Source: Lotus japonicus (taxonomy: Eukaryota > Streptophyta > Magnoliopsida > Fabales > Fabaceae). From it: a stretch of DNA of 64,000 bases. The position numbers and the translations under genes were made by a program. Each line of letters starts with the position of its first letter. Within the stretch, counting starts at the first letter, position 1. The notes beneath the pieces are model-generated. The model was not told where the DNA came from, did not search any database, and was given only the letters and a program-made list of their open reading frames with translations. Shown here one piece after another: positions 1 through 12,445 of this stretch. The stretch covers positions 39,003,158 to 39,067,157 of the forward strand of contig NC_080042.1 of NCBI RefSeq assembly GCF_012489685.1. The letters are read 5' to 3'.

Positions 1-186
1 CAGAACTTCACATTTGTTCGAGTTATGTTCCCGTCAAGCAGCTCTACGAACAATTTGGGCGAAACGTTCGTAAAACAAAATTCCTGCGCGCGAATTCGAC
101 GAAACTGGGGCACAGTCCCTAATTTTAGTCCCTTAAACTGTGGACAAAAATTTGGAACATTTCAGGACTGCACATTTGTTCGAGTT
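1..186 (+). repeat. Left edge of window: partial plus one full monomer
   Basis: Bases 1-24 are the 3' end of a monomer cut by the window edge, and 25-186 is a complete copy. The array therefore continues to the left of this window. Confidence 0.95.
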
Positions 187-992
187 ATGTTCCCGTCGAG
201 CAGCTCTGCGTATCATTTGAGCGAAACGTTGATTAAACAAAATTCCTGCGCGTGAATTCGACGAATTTGGGGCACAGTCCCTAATTTCAGTCCCTTAAAC
301 TGTGGACAAAAATTTGGAACATTTCAGAACTGCACATTTGTTCGAGTTATGTTCCCGTCGAGCAGCTCTACGAACAATTTGGGCGAAACGTTCGTAAAAC
401 AAAATTCCTGCGCGCGAATTCGACGAAACTGGGGCACAGTCCCTAATTTTAGTCCCTTAAACTGTGGACAAAAATTTGGAAAATTTCAAGACTGCACATT
501 TGTTCGAGTTATTTTCCCGTCAAGCAGCTCTACGAACAATTTGGGCCAAACTTTCGTAAAACAAAATTCTTGCGCGCGAATTCGACGAAACTGGGGCACA
601 GTCCCTAATTTTAGTCCCTTAAACTGTGGACAAAAATTGGAACATTTCAGGACTGTACATTTGTTCGAGTTATGTTCCCGTCGAGCAGCTCTACGAACAA
701 TTTGGGCGAAACGTTTATAAAACAAAATTCCTGCGCGCGAATTCGACGAAACTGGGGCACAGTCCCTAATTTTAGTCCCTTAAACTGTGGACAAAAATTT
801 GGAACATTTCAGGACTGCACATTTGTTCGAGTTATGTTCCCGTCGAGCAGCTCTACGAACAATTTGGGCGAAACTTTCGTAAAACAAAATTCTGCGCGCG
901 AATTCGACGAACTGGGGCACAGTCCCTAATTTAGTCCCTTAAACTGTGGACAAAAATTTGGAACATTTCAGGACTGCACATTTGTTCGAGTT
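187..992 (+). repeat. Domain A block 1: marker monomer plus 4 (5 monomers)
   Basis: The block starts with a divergent marker monomer (187-348), recognised by CTCTGCGTATCATTTGAGCG, ACGTTGATTAAAC and GCGTGAATTC. It is followed in fixed order by a monomer ending GGAAAATTTCAAG (349), one with GGGCCAAAC and ATTTTCCC (511) and one with ACGTTTATAAAAC (672). A fifth monomer (834-992) has three single-base deletions. Confidence 0.9.
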
Positions 993-1798
993 ATGTTCCC
1001 GTCGAGCAGCTCTGCGATCATTTGAGCGAAACGTTGATTAAACAAAATTCCTGCGCGTGAATTCGACGAATTGGGGCACAGTCCCTAATTTAGTCCCTTA
1101 AACTGTGGACAAAAATTTGGAACATTTCAGAACTGCACATTTGTTCGAGTTATGTTCCCGTCGAGCAGCTCTACGAACAATTTGGGCGAAACGTTCGTAA
1201 AACAAAATTCCTGCGCGCGAATTCGACGAAACTGGGGCACAGTCCCTAATTTTAGTCCCTTAAACTGTGGACAAAAATTTGGAAAATTTCAAGACTGCAC
1301 ATTTGTTCGAGTTATTTCCCGTCAAGCAGCTCTACGAACAATTTGGGCCAAACTTTCGTAAAACAAAATTCTTGCGCGCGAATTCGACGAAACTGGGGCA
1401 CAGTCCCTAATTTTAGTCCCTTAAACTGTGGACAAAAATTTGGAACATTTCAGGACTGTACATTTGTTCGAGTTATGTTCCCGTCGAGCAGCTCTACGAA
1501 CAATTTGGGCGAAACGTTTATAAAACAAAATTCCTGCGCGCGAATTCGACGAAACTGGGGCACAGTCCCTAATTTTAGTCCCTTAAACTGTGGACAAAAA
1601 TTTGGAACATTTCAGGACTGCACATTTGTTCGAGTTATGTTCCCGTCGAGCAGCTCTACGAACAATTTGGGCGAAACTTTCGTAAAACAAAATTCTTGCG
1701 CGCGAATTCGACGAAACTGGGGCACAGTCCCTAATTTTAGTCCCTTAAACTGTGGACAAAAATTTGGAACATTTCAGGACTGTACATTTGTTCGAGTT

Positions 1799-1960
1799 AT
1801 GTTCCCGTCGAGCAGCTCTACGAACAATTTGGGCGAAACGTTTGTAAAACAAAATTCCTGCGCGCGAATTCGACGAAACTGGGGCACAGTCCCTAATTTT
1901 AGTCCCTTAAACTGTGGACAAAAATTTGGAACATTTCAGGACTGCACATTTGTTCGAGTT
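1799..1960 (+). repeat. Representative full-length 162-bp monomer
   Basis: This copy sits between exact 162-bp neighbours (1637-1798 and 1961 onward) and is close to the domain A consensus. By hand count it has 73 G+C of 162 and about 12 CpG, five of them in the segment around the EcoRI site GAATTC (1866-1871). That site and the adjacent GCGCGC (BssHII) recur once per monomer in most copies, so a digest should give a 162-bp ladder. One + frame has no stop over its 54 codons. The monomer has a short odd palindrome GAGCAGCTC near its start and CGAATTCG in its middle. I do not recognise the satellite family. Confidence 0.95.
1862..1878 (-). other. CENP-B-box-like 17-mer (8 of 9 core positions)
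   Basis: Read on the minus strand, this segment matches the core NTTCGNNNNANNCGGGN of the mammalian CENP-B box at eight of nine defined positions; the single mismatch is CGCG for CGGG. The same match occurs in nearly every monomer of the window. The common A-to-T variant beside it (GCGAATTC to GCGTATTC) falls at an undefined position of the box and keeps the match, while the GCAAATTC variant lowers it. Binding by any CENP-B-like protein is speculative; this may be coincidence, since an 8/9 match in a given 162-bp monomer has a few-percent chance. Confidence 0.3.
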
Positions 1961-2283
1961 ATGTTCCCGTCGAGCAGCTCTACGAACAATTTGGGCGAAA
2001 CTTTCGTAAAACAAAATTCTTGCGCGCGAATTCGACGAAACTGGGGCACAGTCCCTAATTTTAGTCCCTTAAACTGTGGACAAAAATTTGGAACATTTCA
2101 GACTGCACATTTGTTCGAGTTATGTTCCCGTCGAGCAGCTCTACGAACAATTTGGGCGAAACTTTCGTAAAACAAAATTCCTGCGCGCGAATTCGACGAA
2201 ACTGGGGCACAGTCCCTAATTTTAGTCCCTTAAACTGTGGACAAAAATTTGGAACATTTCAGGACTGCACATTTGTTCGAGTT

Positions 2284-3088
2284 ATGTTCCCGTCGAGCAG
2301 CTCTGCGTATCATTTGAGCGAAACGTTGATTAAACAAAATTCCTGCGCGTGAATTCGACGAATTTGGGGCACAGTCCCTAATTTCAGTCCCTTAAACTGT
2401 GGACAAAAATTTGGAACATTTCAGAACTGCACATTTGTTCGAGTTATGTTCCCGTCGAGCAGCTCTACGAACAATTTGGGCGAAACGTTCGTAAAACAAA
2501 ATTCCTGCGCGCGAATTCGACGAAACTGGGGCACAGTCCCTAATTTTAGTCCCTTAAACTGTGGACAAAAATTTGGAAATTTCAAGACTGCACATTTGTT
2601 CGAGTTATTTCCCGTCAAGCAGCTCTACGAACAATTTGGGCCAAACTTTCGTAAAACAAAATTCTTGCGCGCGAATTCGACGAAACTGGGGCACAGTCCC
2701 TAATTTTAGTCCCTTAAACTGTGGACAAAAATTAGGAACATTTCAGGACTGTACATTTGTTCGAGTTATGTTCCCGTCGAGCAGCTCTACGAACAATTTG
2801 GGCGAAACGTTTATAAAACAAAATTCCTGCGCGCGAATTCGACGAAACTGGGGCACAGTCCCTAATTTTAGTCCCTTAAACTGTGGACAAAAATTTGGAA
2901 CATTTCAGGACTGCACATTTGTTCGAGTTATGTTCCCGTCGAGCAGCTCTACGAACAATTTGGGCGAAACTTTGTAAAACAAAATTCCTGCGCGCGAATT
3001 CGACGAAACTGGGGCACAGTCCCTAATTTAGTCCCTTAAACTGTGGAAAAAATTTGGAACATTTCAGGACTGCACATTTGTTCGAGTT
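2284..3088 (+). repeat. Domain A block 3: marker monomer plus 4 (5 monomers)
   Basis: The marker is at 2284-2445 and the ordered trio at 2446, 2607 and 2768. The last monomer (2930-3088) is 159 bp. Order and size match block 1, so this is the shortest form of the higher-order unit seen here. Confidence 0.9.
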
Positions 3089-5185
3089 ATGTTCCCGTCG
3101 AGCAGCTCTGCGTATCATTTGAGCGAAACGTTGATTAAACAAAATTCCTGCGCGTGAATTCGACGAATTTGGGGCACAGTCCCTAATTTCAGTCCCTTAA
3201 ACTGTGGACAAAAATTTGGAACATTTCAGAACTGCACATTTGTTCGAGTTATGTTCCCGTCGAGCAGCTCTACGAACAATTTGGGCGAAACGTTCGTAAA
3301 ACAAAATTCCTGCGCGCGAATTCGACGAAACTGGGGCACAGTCCCTAATTTTAGTCCCTTAAACTGTGGACAAAAATTTGGAAAATTTCAAGACTGCACA
3401 TTTGTTCGAGTTATTTTCCCGTCAAGCAGCTCTACGAACAATTTGGGCCAAACTTTCGTAAAACAAAATTCTTGCGCGCGAATTCGACGAAACTGGGGCA
3501 CAGTCCCTAATTTTAGTCCCTTAAACTGTGGACAAAAATTTGGAACATTTCAGAACTTCACATTTGTTCGAGTTATGTTCCCGTCGAGCAGCTCTACGAA
3601 CAATTTGGGCGAAACGTTCGTAAAACAAAATTCCTGCGCGCGAATTCGACGAAACTGGGGCACAGTCCCTAATTTTAGTCCCTTAAACTGTGGACAAAAA
3701 TTTGGAACATTTCAGGACTGCACATTTGTTCGAGTTATGTTCCCGTCGAGCAGCTCTACGAACAATTTGGGCGAAACTTTCGTAAAACAAAATTCTGCGC
3801 GCGAATTCGACGAAACTGGGGCACAGTCCCTAATTTTAGTCCCTTAAACTGTGGACAAAAATTTGGAACATTTCAGAACTTCACATTTGTTCGAGTTATG
3901 TTCCCGTCGAGCAGCTCTACGAACAATTTGGGCGAAACGTTCGTAAAACAAAATTCCTGCGCGCGAATTCGACGAAACTGGGGCACAGTCCCTAATTTTA
4001 GTCCCTTAAACTGTGGACAAAAATTTGGAACATTTCAGACTGCACATTTGTTCGAGTTATGTTCCCGTCAGCAGCTCTACGAACAATTTGGGCGAAACGT
4101 TCGTAAAACAAAATTCCTGCGCGCGAATTCGACGAAACTGGGGCACAGTCCCTAATTTTAGTCCCTTAAACTGTGGACAAAAATTTGGAACATTTCAGAC
4201 TGCACATTTGTTCGAGTTATGTTCCCGTCAAGCAGCTCTACGAACAATTTGGGCGAAACTTTCGTAAAACAAAATTCTTGCGCGCGAATTCGACGAAACT
4301 GGGGCACAGTCCCTAATTTTAGTCCCTTAAACTGTGGACAAAAATTAGGAACATTTCAGGACTGTACATTTGTTCGAGTTATGTTCCCGTCGAGCAGCTC
4401 TACGAACAATTTGGGCGAAACGTTTATAAAACAAAATTCCTGCGCGCGAATTCGACGAAACTGGGGCACAGTCCCTAATTTAGTCCCTTAAACTGTGGAC
4501 AAAAATTTGGAACATTTCAGGACTGCACATTTGTTCGAGTTATGTTCCCGTCGAGCAGCTCTACGAACAATTTGGGCGAAACTTTCGTAAAACAAAATTC
4601 TTGCGCGCGAATTCGACGAAACTGGGGCACAGTCCCTAATTTTAGTCCCTTAAATGTGGACAAAAATTTGGAACATTTCAGAACTTCACATTTGTTCGAG
4701 TTATGTTCCCGTCAAGCAGCTCTACGAACAATTTGGGCGAAACGTTCGTAAAACAAAATTCTTGCGCGCGAATTCGACGAAACTGGGGCACAGTCCCTAA
4801 TTTTAGTCCCTTAAACTGTGGACAAAAATTTGAACATTTCAGACTGCACATTTGTTCGAGTTATGTTCCCGTCAAGCAGCTCTACGAACAATTTGGGCGA
4901 AACTTTCGTAAAACAAAATTCTTGCGCGCGAATTCGACGAAACTGGGGCACAGTCCCTAATTTTAGTCCCTTAAACTGTGGACAAAAATTGGAACATTTC
5001 AGGACTGTACATTTGTTCGAGTTATGTTCCCGTCGAGCAGCTCTACGAACAATTTGGGCGAAACGTTTATAAAACAAAATTCCTGCGCGCGAATTCGACG
5101 AAACTGGGGCACAGTCCCTAATTTTAGTCCCTTAAACTGTGGACAAAAATTTGGAACATTTCAGGAGTGCACATTTGTTCGAGTT
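3089..5185 (+). repeat. Domain A block 4: marker monomer plus 12 (13 monomers)
   Basis: The marker is at 3089-3250, followed by the first two trio members (3251, 3413). The expected ACGTTTATAAAAC member is replaced at 3575 by a different variant, so this is the one block in which the trio is broken. ACGTTTATAAAAC monomers occur later in the block at 4381 and 5024, which fits an unequal exchange inside it. Confidence 0.88.
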
Positions 5186-7927
5186 ATGTTCCCGTCGAGC
5201 AGCTCTGCGTATCATTTGAGCGAAACGTTGATTAAACAAAATTCCTGCGCGTGAATTCGACGAATTTGGGGCACAGTCCCTAATTTCAGTCCCTTAAACT
5301 GTGGACAAAAATTTGGAACATTTCAGAACTGCACATTTGTTCGAGTTATGTTCCCGTCGAGCAGCTCTACGAACAATTTGGGCGAAACGTTCGTAAAACA
5401 AAATTCCTGCGCGCGAATTCGACGAAACTGGGGCACAGTCCCTAATTTTAGTCCCTTAAACTGTGGACAAAAATTTGGAAAATTTCAAGACTGCACATTT
5501 GTTCGAGTTATTTCCCGTCAAGCAGCTCTACGAACAATTTGGGCCAAACTTTCGTAAAACAAAATTCTTGCGCGCGAATTCGACGAAACTGGGGCACAGT
5601 CCCTAATTTTAGTCCCTTAAACTGTGGACAAAAATTGGAACATTTCAGGACTGTACATTTGTTCGAGTTATGTTCCCGTCGAGCAGCTCTACGAACAATT
5701 TGGGCGAAACGTTTATAAAACAAAATTCCTGCGCGCGAATTCGACGAAACTGGGGCACAGTCCCTAATTTAGTCCCTTAAACTGTGGACAAAAATTTGGA
5801 ACATTTCAGACTGCACATTTGTTCGAGTTATGTTCCCGTCGAGCAGCTCTACGAACAATTTGGGCGAAACTTTCGTAAAACAAAATTCTTGCGCGCGAAT
5901 TCGACGAAACTGGGGCACAGTCCCTAATTTTAGTCCCTTAAACTGTGGACAAAAATTTGGAACATTTCAGACTGCACATTTGTTCGAGTTATGTTCCCGT
6001 CGAGCAGCTCTACGAACAATTTGGGCGAAACTTTCGTAAAACAAAATTCCTGCGCGCGAATTCGACGAAACTGGGGCACAGTCCCTAATTTTAGTCCCTT
6101 AAACTGTGGACAAAAATTTGGAACATTTCAGGACTGCACATTTGTTCGAGTTATGTTCCCGTCGAGCAGCTCTACGAACAATTTGGGCGAAACGTTTGTA
6201 AAACAAAATTCCTGCGCGCGAATTCGACGAAACTGGGGCACAGTCCCTAATTTTAGTCCCTTAAACTGTGGACAAAAATTTGGAACATTTCAGGACTGCA
6301 CATTTGTTCGAGTTATGTTCCCGTCGAGCAGCTCTACGAACAATTTGGGCGAAACTTTCGTAAAACAAAATTCTTGCGCGCGAATTCGACGAAACTGGGG
6401 CACAGTCCCTAATTTTAGTCCCTTAAACTGTGGACAAAAATTTGGAACATTTCAGAACTGCACATTTGTTCGAGTTATGTTCCCGTCAGCAGCTCTACGA
6501 ACAATTTGGGCGAAACGTTCGTAAAACAAAATTCCTGCGCGCGAATTCGACGAAACTGGGGCACAGTCCCTAATTTTAGTCCCTTAAACTGTGGACAAAA
6601 ATTTGGAAAATTTCAGACTGCACATTTGTTCGAGTTATTTCCCGTCAAGCAGCTCTACGAACAATTTGGGCCAAACTTTCGTAAAACAAAATTCTTGCGC
6701 GCGAATTCGACGAAACTGGGGCACAGTCCCTAATTTTAGTCCCTTAAACTGTGGACAAAAATTGGAACATTTCAGGACTGTACATTTGTTCGAGTTATGT
6801 TCCCGTCGAGCAGCTCTACGAACAATTTGGGCGAAACGTTTATAAAACAAAATTCCTGCGCGCGAATTCGACGAAACTGGGGCACAGTCCCTAATTTAGT
6901 CCCTTAAACTGTGGACAAAAATTTGGAACATTTCAGGACTGCACATTTGTTCGAGTTATGTTCCCGTCGAGCAGCTCTACGAACAATTTGGGCGAAACTT
7001 TCGTAAAACAAAATTCTTGCGCGCGAATTCGACGAAACTGGGGCACAGTCCCTAATTTTAGTCCCTTAAACTGTGGACAAAAATTTGGAACATTTCAGAA
7101 CTGCACATTTGTTCGAGTTATGTTCCCGTCAGCAGCTCTACGAACAATTTGGGCGAAACGTTCGTAAAACAAAATTCCTGCGCGCGAATTCGACGAAACT
7201 GGGGCACAGTCCCTAATTTTAGTCCCTTAAACTGTGGACAAAAATTTGGAACATTTCAGGACTGCACATTTGTTCGAGTTATGTTCCCGTCAAGCAGCTC
7301 TACGAACAATTTGGGCGAAACTTTCGTAAAACAAAATTCTTGCGCGCGAATTCGACGAAACTGGGGCACAGTCCCTAATTTTAGTCCCTTAAACTGTGGA
7401 CAAAAATTTGGAACATTTCAGGACTGTACATTTGTTCGAGTTATGTTCCCGTCGAGCAGCTCTACGAACAATTTGGGCGAAACGTTTATAAAACAAAATT
7501 CCTGCGCGCGAATTCGACGAAACTGGGGCACAGTCCCTAATTTTAGTCCCTTAAACTGTGGACAAAAATTTGGAACATTTCAGGACTGCACATTTGTTCG
7601 AGTTATGTTCCCGTCGAGCAGCTCTACGAACAATTTGGGCGAAACTTTCGTAAAACAAAATTCTTGCGCGCGAATTCGACGAAACTGGGGCACAGTCCCT
7701 AATTTTAGTCCCTTAAACTGTGGACAAAAATTTGGAACATTTCAGACTTCACATTTGTTCGAGTTATGTTCCCGTCAAGCAGCTCTACGAACAATTTGGG
7801 CGAAACTTTCGTAAAACAAAATTCCTGCGCGCGAATTCGACGAAACTGGGGCACAGTCCCTAATTTTAGTCCCTTAAACTGTGGACAAAAATTTGGAACA
7901 TTTCAGGACTGCACATTTGTTCGAGTT
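5186..7927 (+). repeat. Domain A block 5: marker monomer plus 16 (17 monomers)
   Basis: This is the longest block. It has the marker (5186-5347) and trio, and then a second trio at 6477, 6638 and 6798 that has no marker monomer in front. This looks like two blocks fused by loss or replacement of one marker. Confidence 0.88.
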
Positions 7928-10185
7928 ATGTTCCCGTCGAGCAGCTCTGCGTATCATTTGAGCGAAACGTTGATTAAACAAAATTCCTGCGCGTGAATTC
8001 GACGAATTTGGGGCACAGTCCCTAATTTCAGTCCCTTAAACTGTGGACAAAAATTTGGAACATTTCAGAACTGCACATTTGTTCGAGTTATGTTCCCGTC
8101 GAGCAGCTCTACGAACAATTTGGGCGAAACGTTCGTAAAACAAAATTCCTGCGCGCGAATTCGACGAAACTGGGGCACAGTCCCTAATTTTAGTCCCTTA
8201 AACTGTGGACAAAAATTTGGAAAATTTCAAGACTGCACATTTGTTCGAGTTATTTTCCCGTCAAGCAGCTCTACGAACAATTTGGGCCAAACTTTCGTAA
8301 AACAAAATTCTTGCGCGCGAATTCGACGAAACTGGGGCACAGTCCCTAATTTTAGTCCCTTAAACTGTGGACAAAAATTGGAACATTTCAGGACTGTACA
8401 TTTGTTCGAGTTATGTTCCCGTCGAGCAGCTCTACGAACAATTTGGGCGAAACGTTTATAAAACAAAATTCCTGCGCGCGAATTCGACGAAACTGGGGCA
8501 CAGTCCCTAATTTTAGTCCCTTAAACTGTGGACAAAAATTTGGAACATTTCAGGACTGCACATTTGTTCGAGTTATGTTCCCGTCGAGCAGCTCTACGAA
8601 CAATTTGGGCGAAACTTTCGTAAAACAAAATTCTTGCGCGCGAATTCGACGAAACTGGGGCACAGTCCCTAATTTTAGTCCCTTAAACTGTGGACAAAAA
8701 TTTGGAACATTTCAGACTTCACATTTGTTCGAGTTATGTTCCCGTCAAGCAGCTCTACGAACAATTTGGGCGAAACGTTCGTAAAACAAAATTCCTGCGC
8801 GCGAATTCGACGAAACTGGGGCACAGTCCCTAATTTTAGTCCCTTAAACTGTGGACAAAAATTGGAACATTTCAGGACTGCACATTTGTTCGAGTTATGT
8901 TCCCGTCGAGCAGCTCTACGAACAATTTGGGCGAAACGTTTTAAAACAAAATTCCTGCGCGCGAATTCGACGAAACTGGGGCACAGTCCCTAATTTTAGT
9001 CCCTTAAACTGTGGACAAAAATTTGGAACATTTCAGACTGCACATTTGTTCGAGTTATGTTCCCGTCGAGCAGCTCTACGAACAATTTGGGCGAAACTTT
9101 CGTAAAACAAAATTCCTGCGCGCGAATTCGACGAAACTGGGGCACAGTCCCTAATTTTAGTCCCTTAAACTGTGGACAAAAATTTGGAACATTTCAGGAC
9201 TGCACATTTGTTCGAGTTATGTTCCCGTCGAGCAGCTCTACGAACAATTTGGGCGAAACGTTTGTAAAACAAAATTCCTGCGCGCGAATTCGACGAAACT
9301 GGGGCACAGTCCCTAATTTTAGTCCCTTAAACTGTGGACAAAAATTTGGAACATTTCAGACTGCACATTTGTTCGAGTTATGTTCCCGTCGAGCAGCTCT
9401 ACGAACAATTTGGGCGAAACGTTCGTAAAACAAAATTCCTGCGCGCGAATTCGACGAAACTGGGGCACAGTCCCTAATTTTAGTCCCTTAAACTGTGGAC
9501 AAAAATTTGGAACATTTCAGACTGCACATTTGTTCGAGTTATGTTCCCGTCGAGCAGCTCTACGAACAATTTGGGCGAAACTTTCGTAAAACAAAATTCT
9601 TGCGCGCGAATTCGACGAAACTGGGGCACAGTCCCTAATTTTAGTCCCTTAAACTGTGGACAAAAATTGGAACATTTCAGGACTGTACATTTGTTCGAGT
9701 TATGTTCCCGTCGAGCAGCTCTACGAACAATTTGGGCGAAACGTTTATAAAACAAAATTCCTGCGCGCGAATTCGACGAAACTGGGGCACAGTCCCTAAT
9801 TTTAGTCCCTTAAACTGTGGACAAAAATTTGGAACATTTCAGGACTGCACATTTGTTCGAGTTATGTTCCCGTCGAGCAGCTCTACGAACAATTTGGGCG
9901 AAACTTTCGTAAAACAAAATTCTTGCGCGCGAATTCGACGAAACTGGGGCACAGTCCCTAATTTTAGTCCCTTAAACTGTGGACAAAAATTTGGAACATT
10001 TCAGACTTCACATTTGTTCGAGTTATGTTCCCGTCAGCAGCTCTACGAACAATTTGGGCGAAACGTTCGTAAAACAAAATTCCTGCGCGCGAATTCGACG
10101 AAACTGGGGCACAGTCCCTAATTTTAGTCCCTTAAACTGTGGACAAAAATTTGGAACATTTCAGGACTGCACATTTGTTCGAGTT
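7928..10185 (+). repeat. Domain A block 6: marker monomer plus 13 (14 monomers)
   Basis: The marker is at 7928-8089 and the trio at 8090, 8252 and 8413. Later monomers include one with a single-base deletion giving ACGTTTTAAAAC (8897) and another ACGTTTATAAAAC copy at 9702. Confidence 0.88.
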
Positions 10186-12445
10186 ATGTTCCCGTCGAGC
10201 AGCTCTGCGTATCATTTGAGCGAAACGTTGATTAAACAAAATTCCTGCGCGTGAATTCGACGAATTTGGGGCACAGTCCCTAATTTCAGTCCCTTAAACT
10301 GTGGACAAAAATTTGGAACATTTCAGAACTGCACATTTGTTCGAGTTATGTTCCCGTCGAGCAGCTCTACGAACAATTTGGGCGAAACGTTCGTAAAACA
10401 AAATTCCTGCGCGCGAATTCGACGAAACTGGGGCACAGTCCCTAATTTTAGTCCCTTAAACTGTGGACAAAAATTTGGAAAATTTCAAGACTGCACATTT
10501 GTTCGAGTTATTTTCCCGTCAAGCAGCTCTACGAACAATTTGGGCCAAACTTTCGTAAAACAAAATTCTTGCGCGCGAATTCGACGAAACTGGGGCACAG
10601 TCCCTAATTTTAGTCCCTTAAACTGTGGACAAAAATTGGAACATTTCAGGACTGTACATTTGTTCGAGTTATGTTCCCGTCGAGCAGCTCTACGAACAAT
10701 TTGGGCGAAACGTTTATAAAACAAAATTCCTGCGCGCGAATTCGACGAAACTGGGGCACAGTCCCTAATTTTAGTCCCTTAAACTGTGGACAAAAATTTG
10801 GAACATTTCAGGACTGCACATTTGTTCGAGTTATGTTCCCGTCGAGCAGCTCTACGAACAATTTGGGCGAAACTTTCGTAAAACAAAATTCTTGCGCGCG
10901 AATTCGACGAAACTGGGGCACAGTCCCTAATTTTAGTCCCTTAAACTGTGGACAAAAATTTGGAACATTTCAGAACTTCACATTTGTTCGAGTTATGTTC
11001 CCGTCAAGCAGCTCTACGAACAATTTGGGCGAAACGTTCGTAAAACAAAATTCCTGCGCGCGAATTCGACGAAACTGGGGCACAGTCCCTAATTTTAGTC
11101 CCTTAAACTGTGGACAAAAATTGGAACATTTCAGGACTGCACATTTGTTCGAGTTATGTTCCCGTCGAGCAGCTCTACGAACAATTTGGGCGAAACGTTG
11201 TAAAACAAAATTCTGCGCGCGAATTCGACGAAACTGGGGCACAGTCCCTAATTTTAGTCCCTTAAACTGTGGACAAAAATTTGGAACATTTCAGGACTGC
11301 ACATTTGTTCGAGTTATGTTCCCGTCGAGCAGCTCTACGAACAATTTGGGCGAAACTTTCGTAAAACAAAATTCCTGCGCGCGAATTCGACGAAACTGGG
11401 GCACAGTCCCTAATTTTAGTCCCTTAAACTGTGGACAAAAATTTGGAACATTTCAGGACTGCACATTTGTTCGAGTTATGTTCCCGTCGAGCAGCTCTAC
11501 GAACAATTTGGGCGAAACGTTTGTAAAACAAAATTCCTGCGCGCGAATTCGACGAAACTGGGGCACAGTCCCTAATTTTAGTCCCTTAAACTGTGGACAA
11601 AAATTTGGAACATTTCAGACTGCACATTTGTTCGAGTTATGTTCCCGTCGAGCAGCTCTACGAACAATTTGGGCGAAACGTTCGTAAAACAAAATTCCTG
11701 CGCGCGAATTCGACGAAACTGGGGCACAGTCCCTAATTTTAGTCCCTTAAACTGTGGACAAAAATTTGGAACATTTCAGGACTGCACATTTGTTCGAGTT
11801 ATGTTCCCGTCGAGCAGCTCTACGAACAATTTGGGCGAAACTTTCGTAAAACAAAATTCTTGCGCGCGAATTCGACGAAACTGGGGCACAGTCCCTAATT
11901 TTAGTCCCTTAAACTGTGGACAAAAATTTGGAACATTTCAGGACTGTACATTTGTTCGAGTTATGTTCCCGTCGAGCAGCTCTACGAACAATTTGGGCGA
12001 AACGTTTTAAAACAAAATTCCTGCGCGCGAATTCGACGAAACTGGGGCACAGTCCCTAATTTTAGTCCCTTAAACTGTGGACAAAAATTTGGAACATTTC
12101 AGACTGCACATTTGTTCGAGTTATGTTCCCGTCGAGCAGCTCTACGAACAATTTGGGCGAAACTTTCGTAAAACAAAATTCTGCGCGCGAATTCGACGAA
12201 ACTGGGGCACAGTCCCTAATTTTAGTCCCTTAAACTGTGGACAAAAATTTGGAACATTTCAGACTGCACATTTGTTCGAGTTATGTTCCCGTCGAGCAGC
12301 TCTACGAACAATTTGGGCGAAACGTTTCGTAAAACAAAATTCCTGCGCGCGAATTCGACGAAACTGGGGCACAGTCCCTAATTTTAGTCCCTTAAACTGT
12401 GGACAAAAATTTGGAACATTTCAGGACTGCACATTTGTTCGAGTT
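10186..12445 (+). repeat. Domain A block 7: marker monomer plus 13 (14 monomers)
   Basis: The marker is at 10186-10347 and the trio at 10348, 10510 and 10671. The monomer count equals block 6, but the order of later variants differs, for example ACGTTGTAAAAC near 11196 and ACGTTTTAAAAC near 12002. The two blocks are not simple copies. Confidence 0.88.

Larger units (their letters stand above)
993..2283 (+). repeat. Domain A block 2: marker monomer plus 7 (8 monomers)
   Basis: The marker monomer at 993-1151 is 159 bp because of three single-base deletions relative to the other markers. The same ordered trio follows at 1152, 1314 and 1475, then four ordinary monomers at 1637, 1799, 1961 and 2122. 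Confidence 0.9.

Noticed and set aside
486..725. Opposite-strand open frames of 60-91 codons
   Set aside because: They are read through the same monomer on the other strand and end wherever monomer variants bring a stop; they have no independent support.
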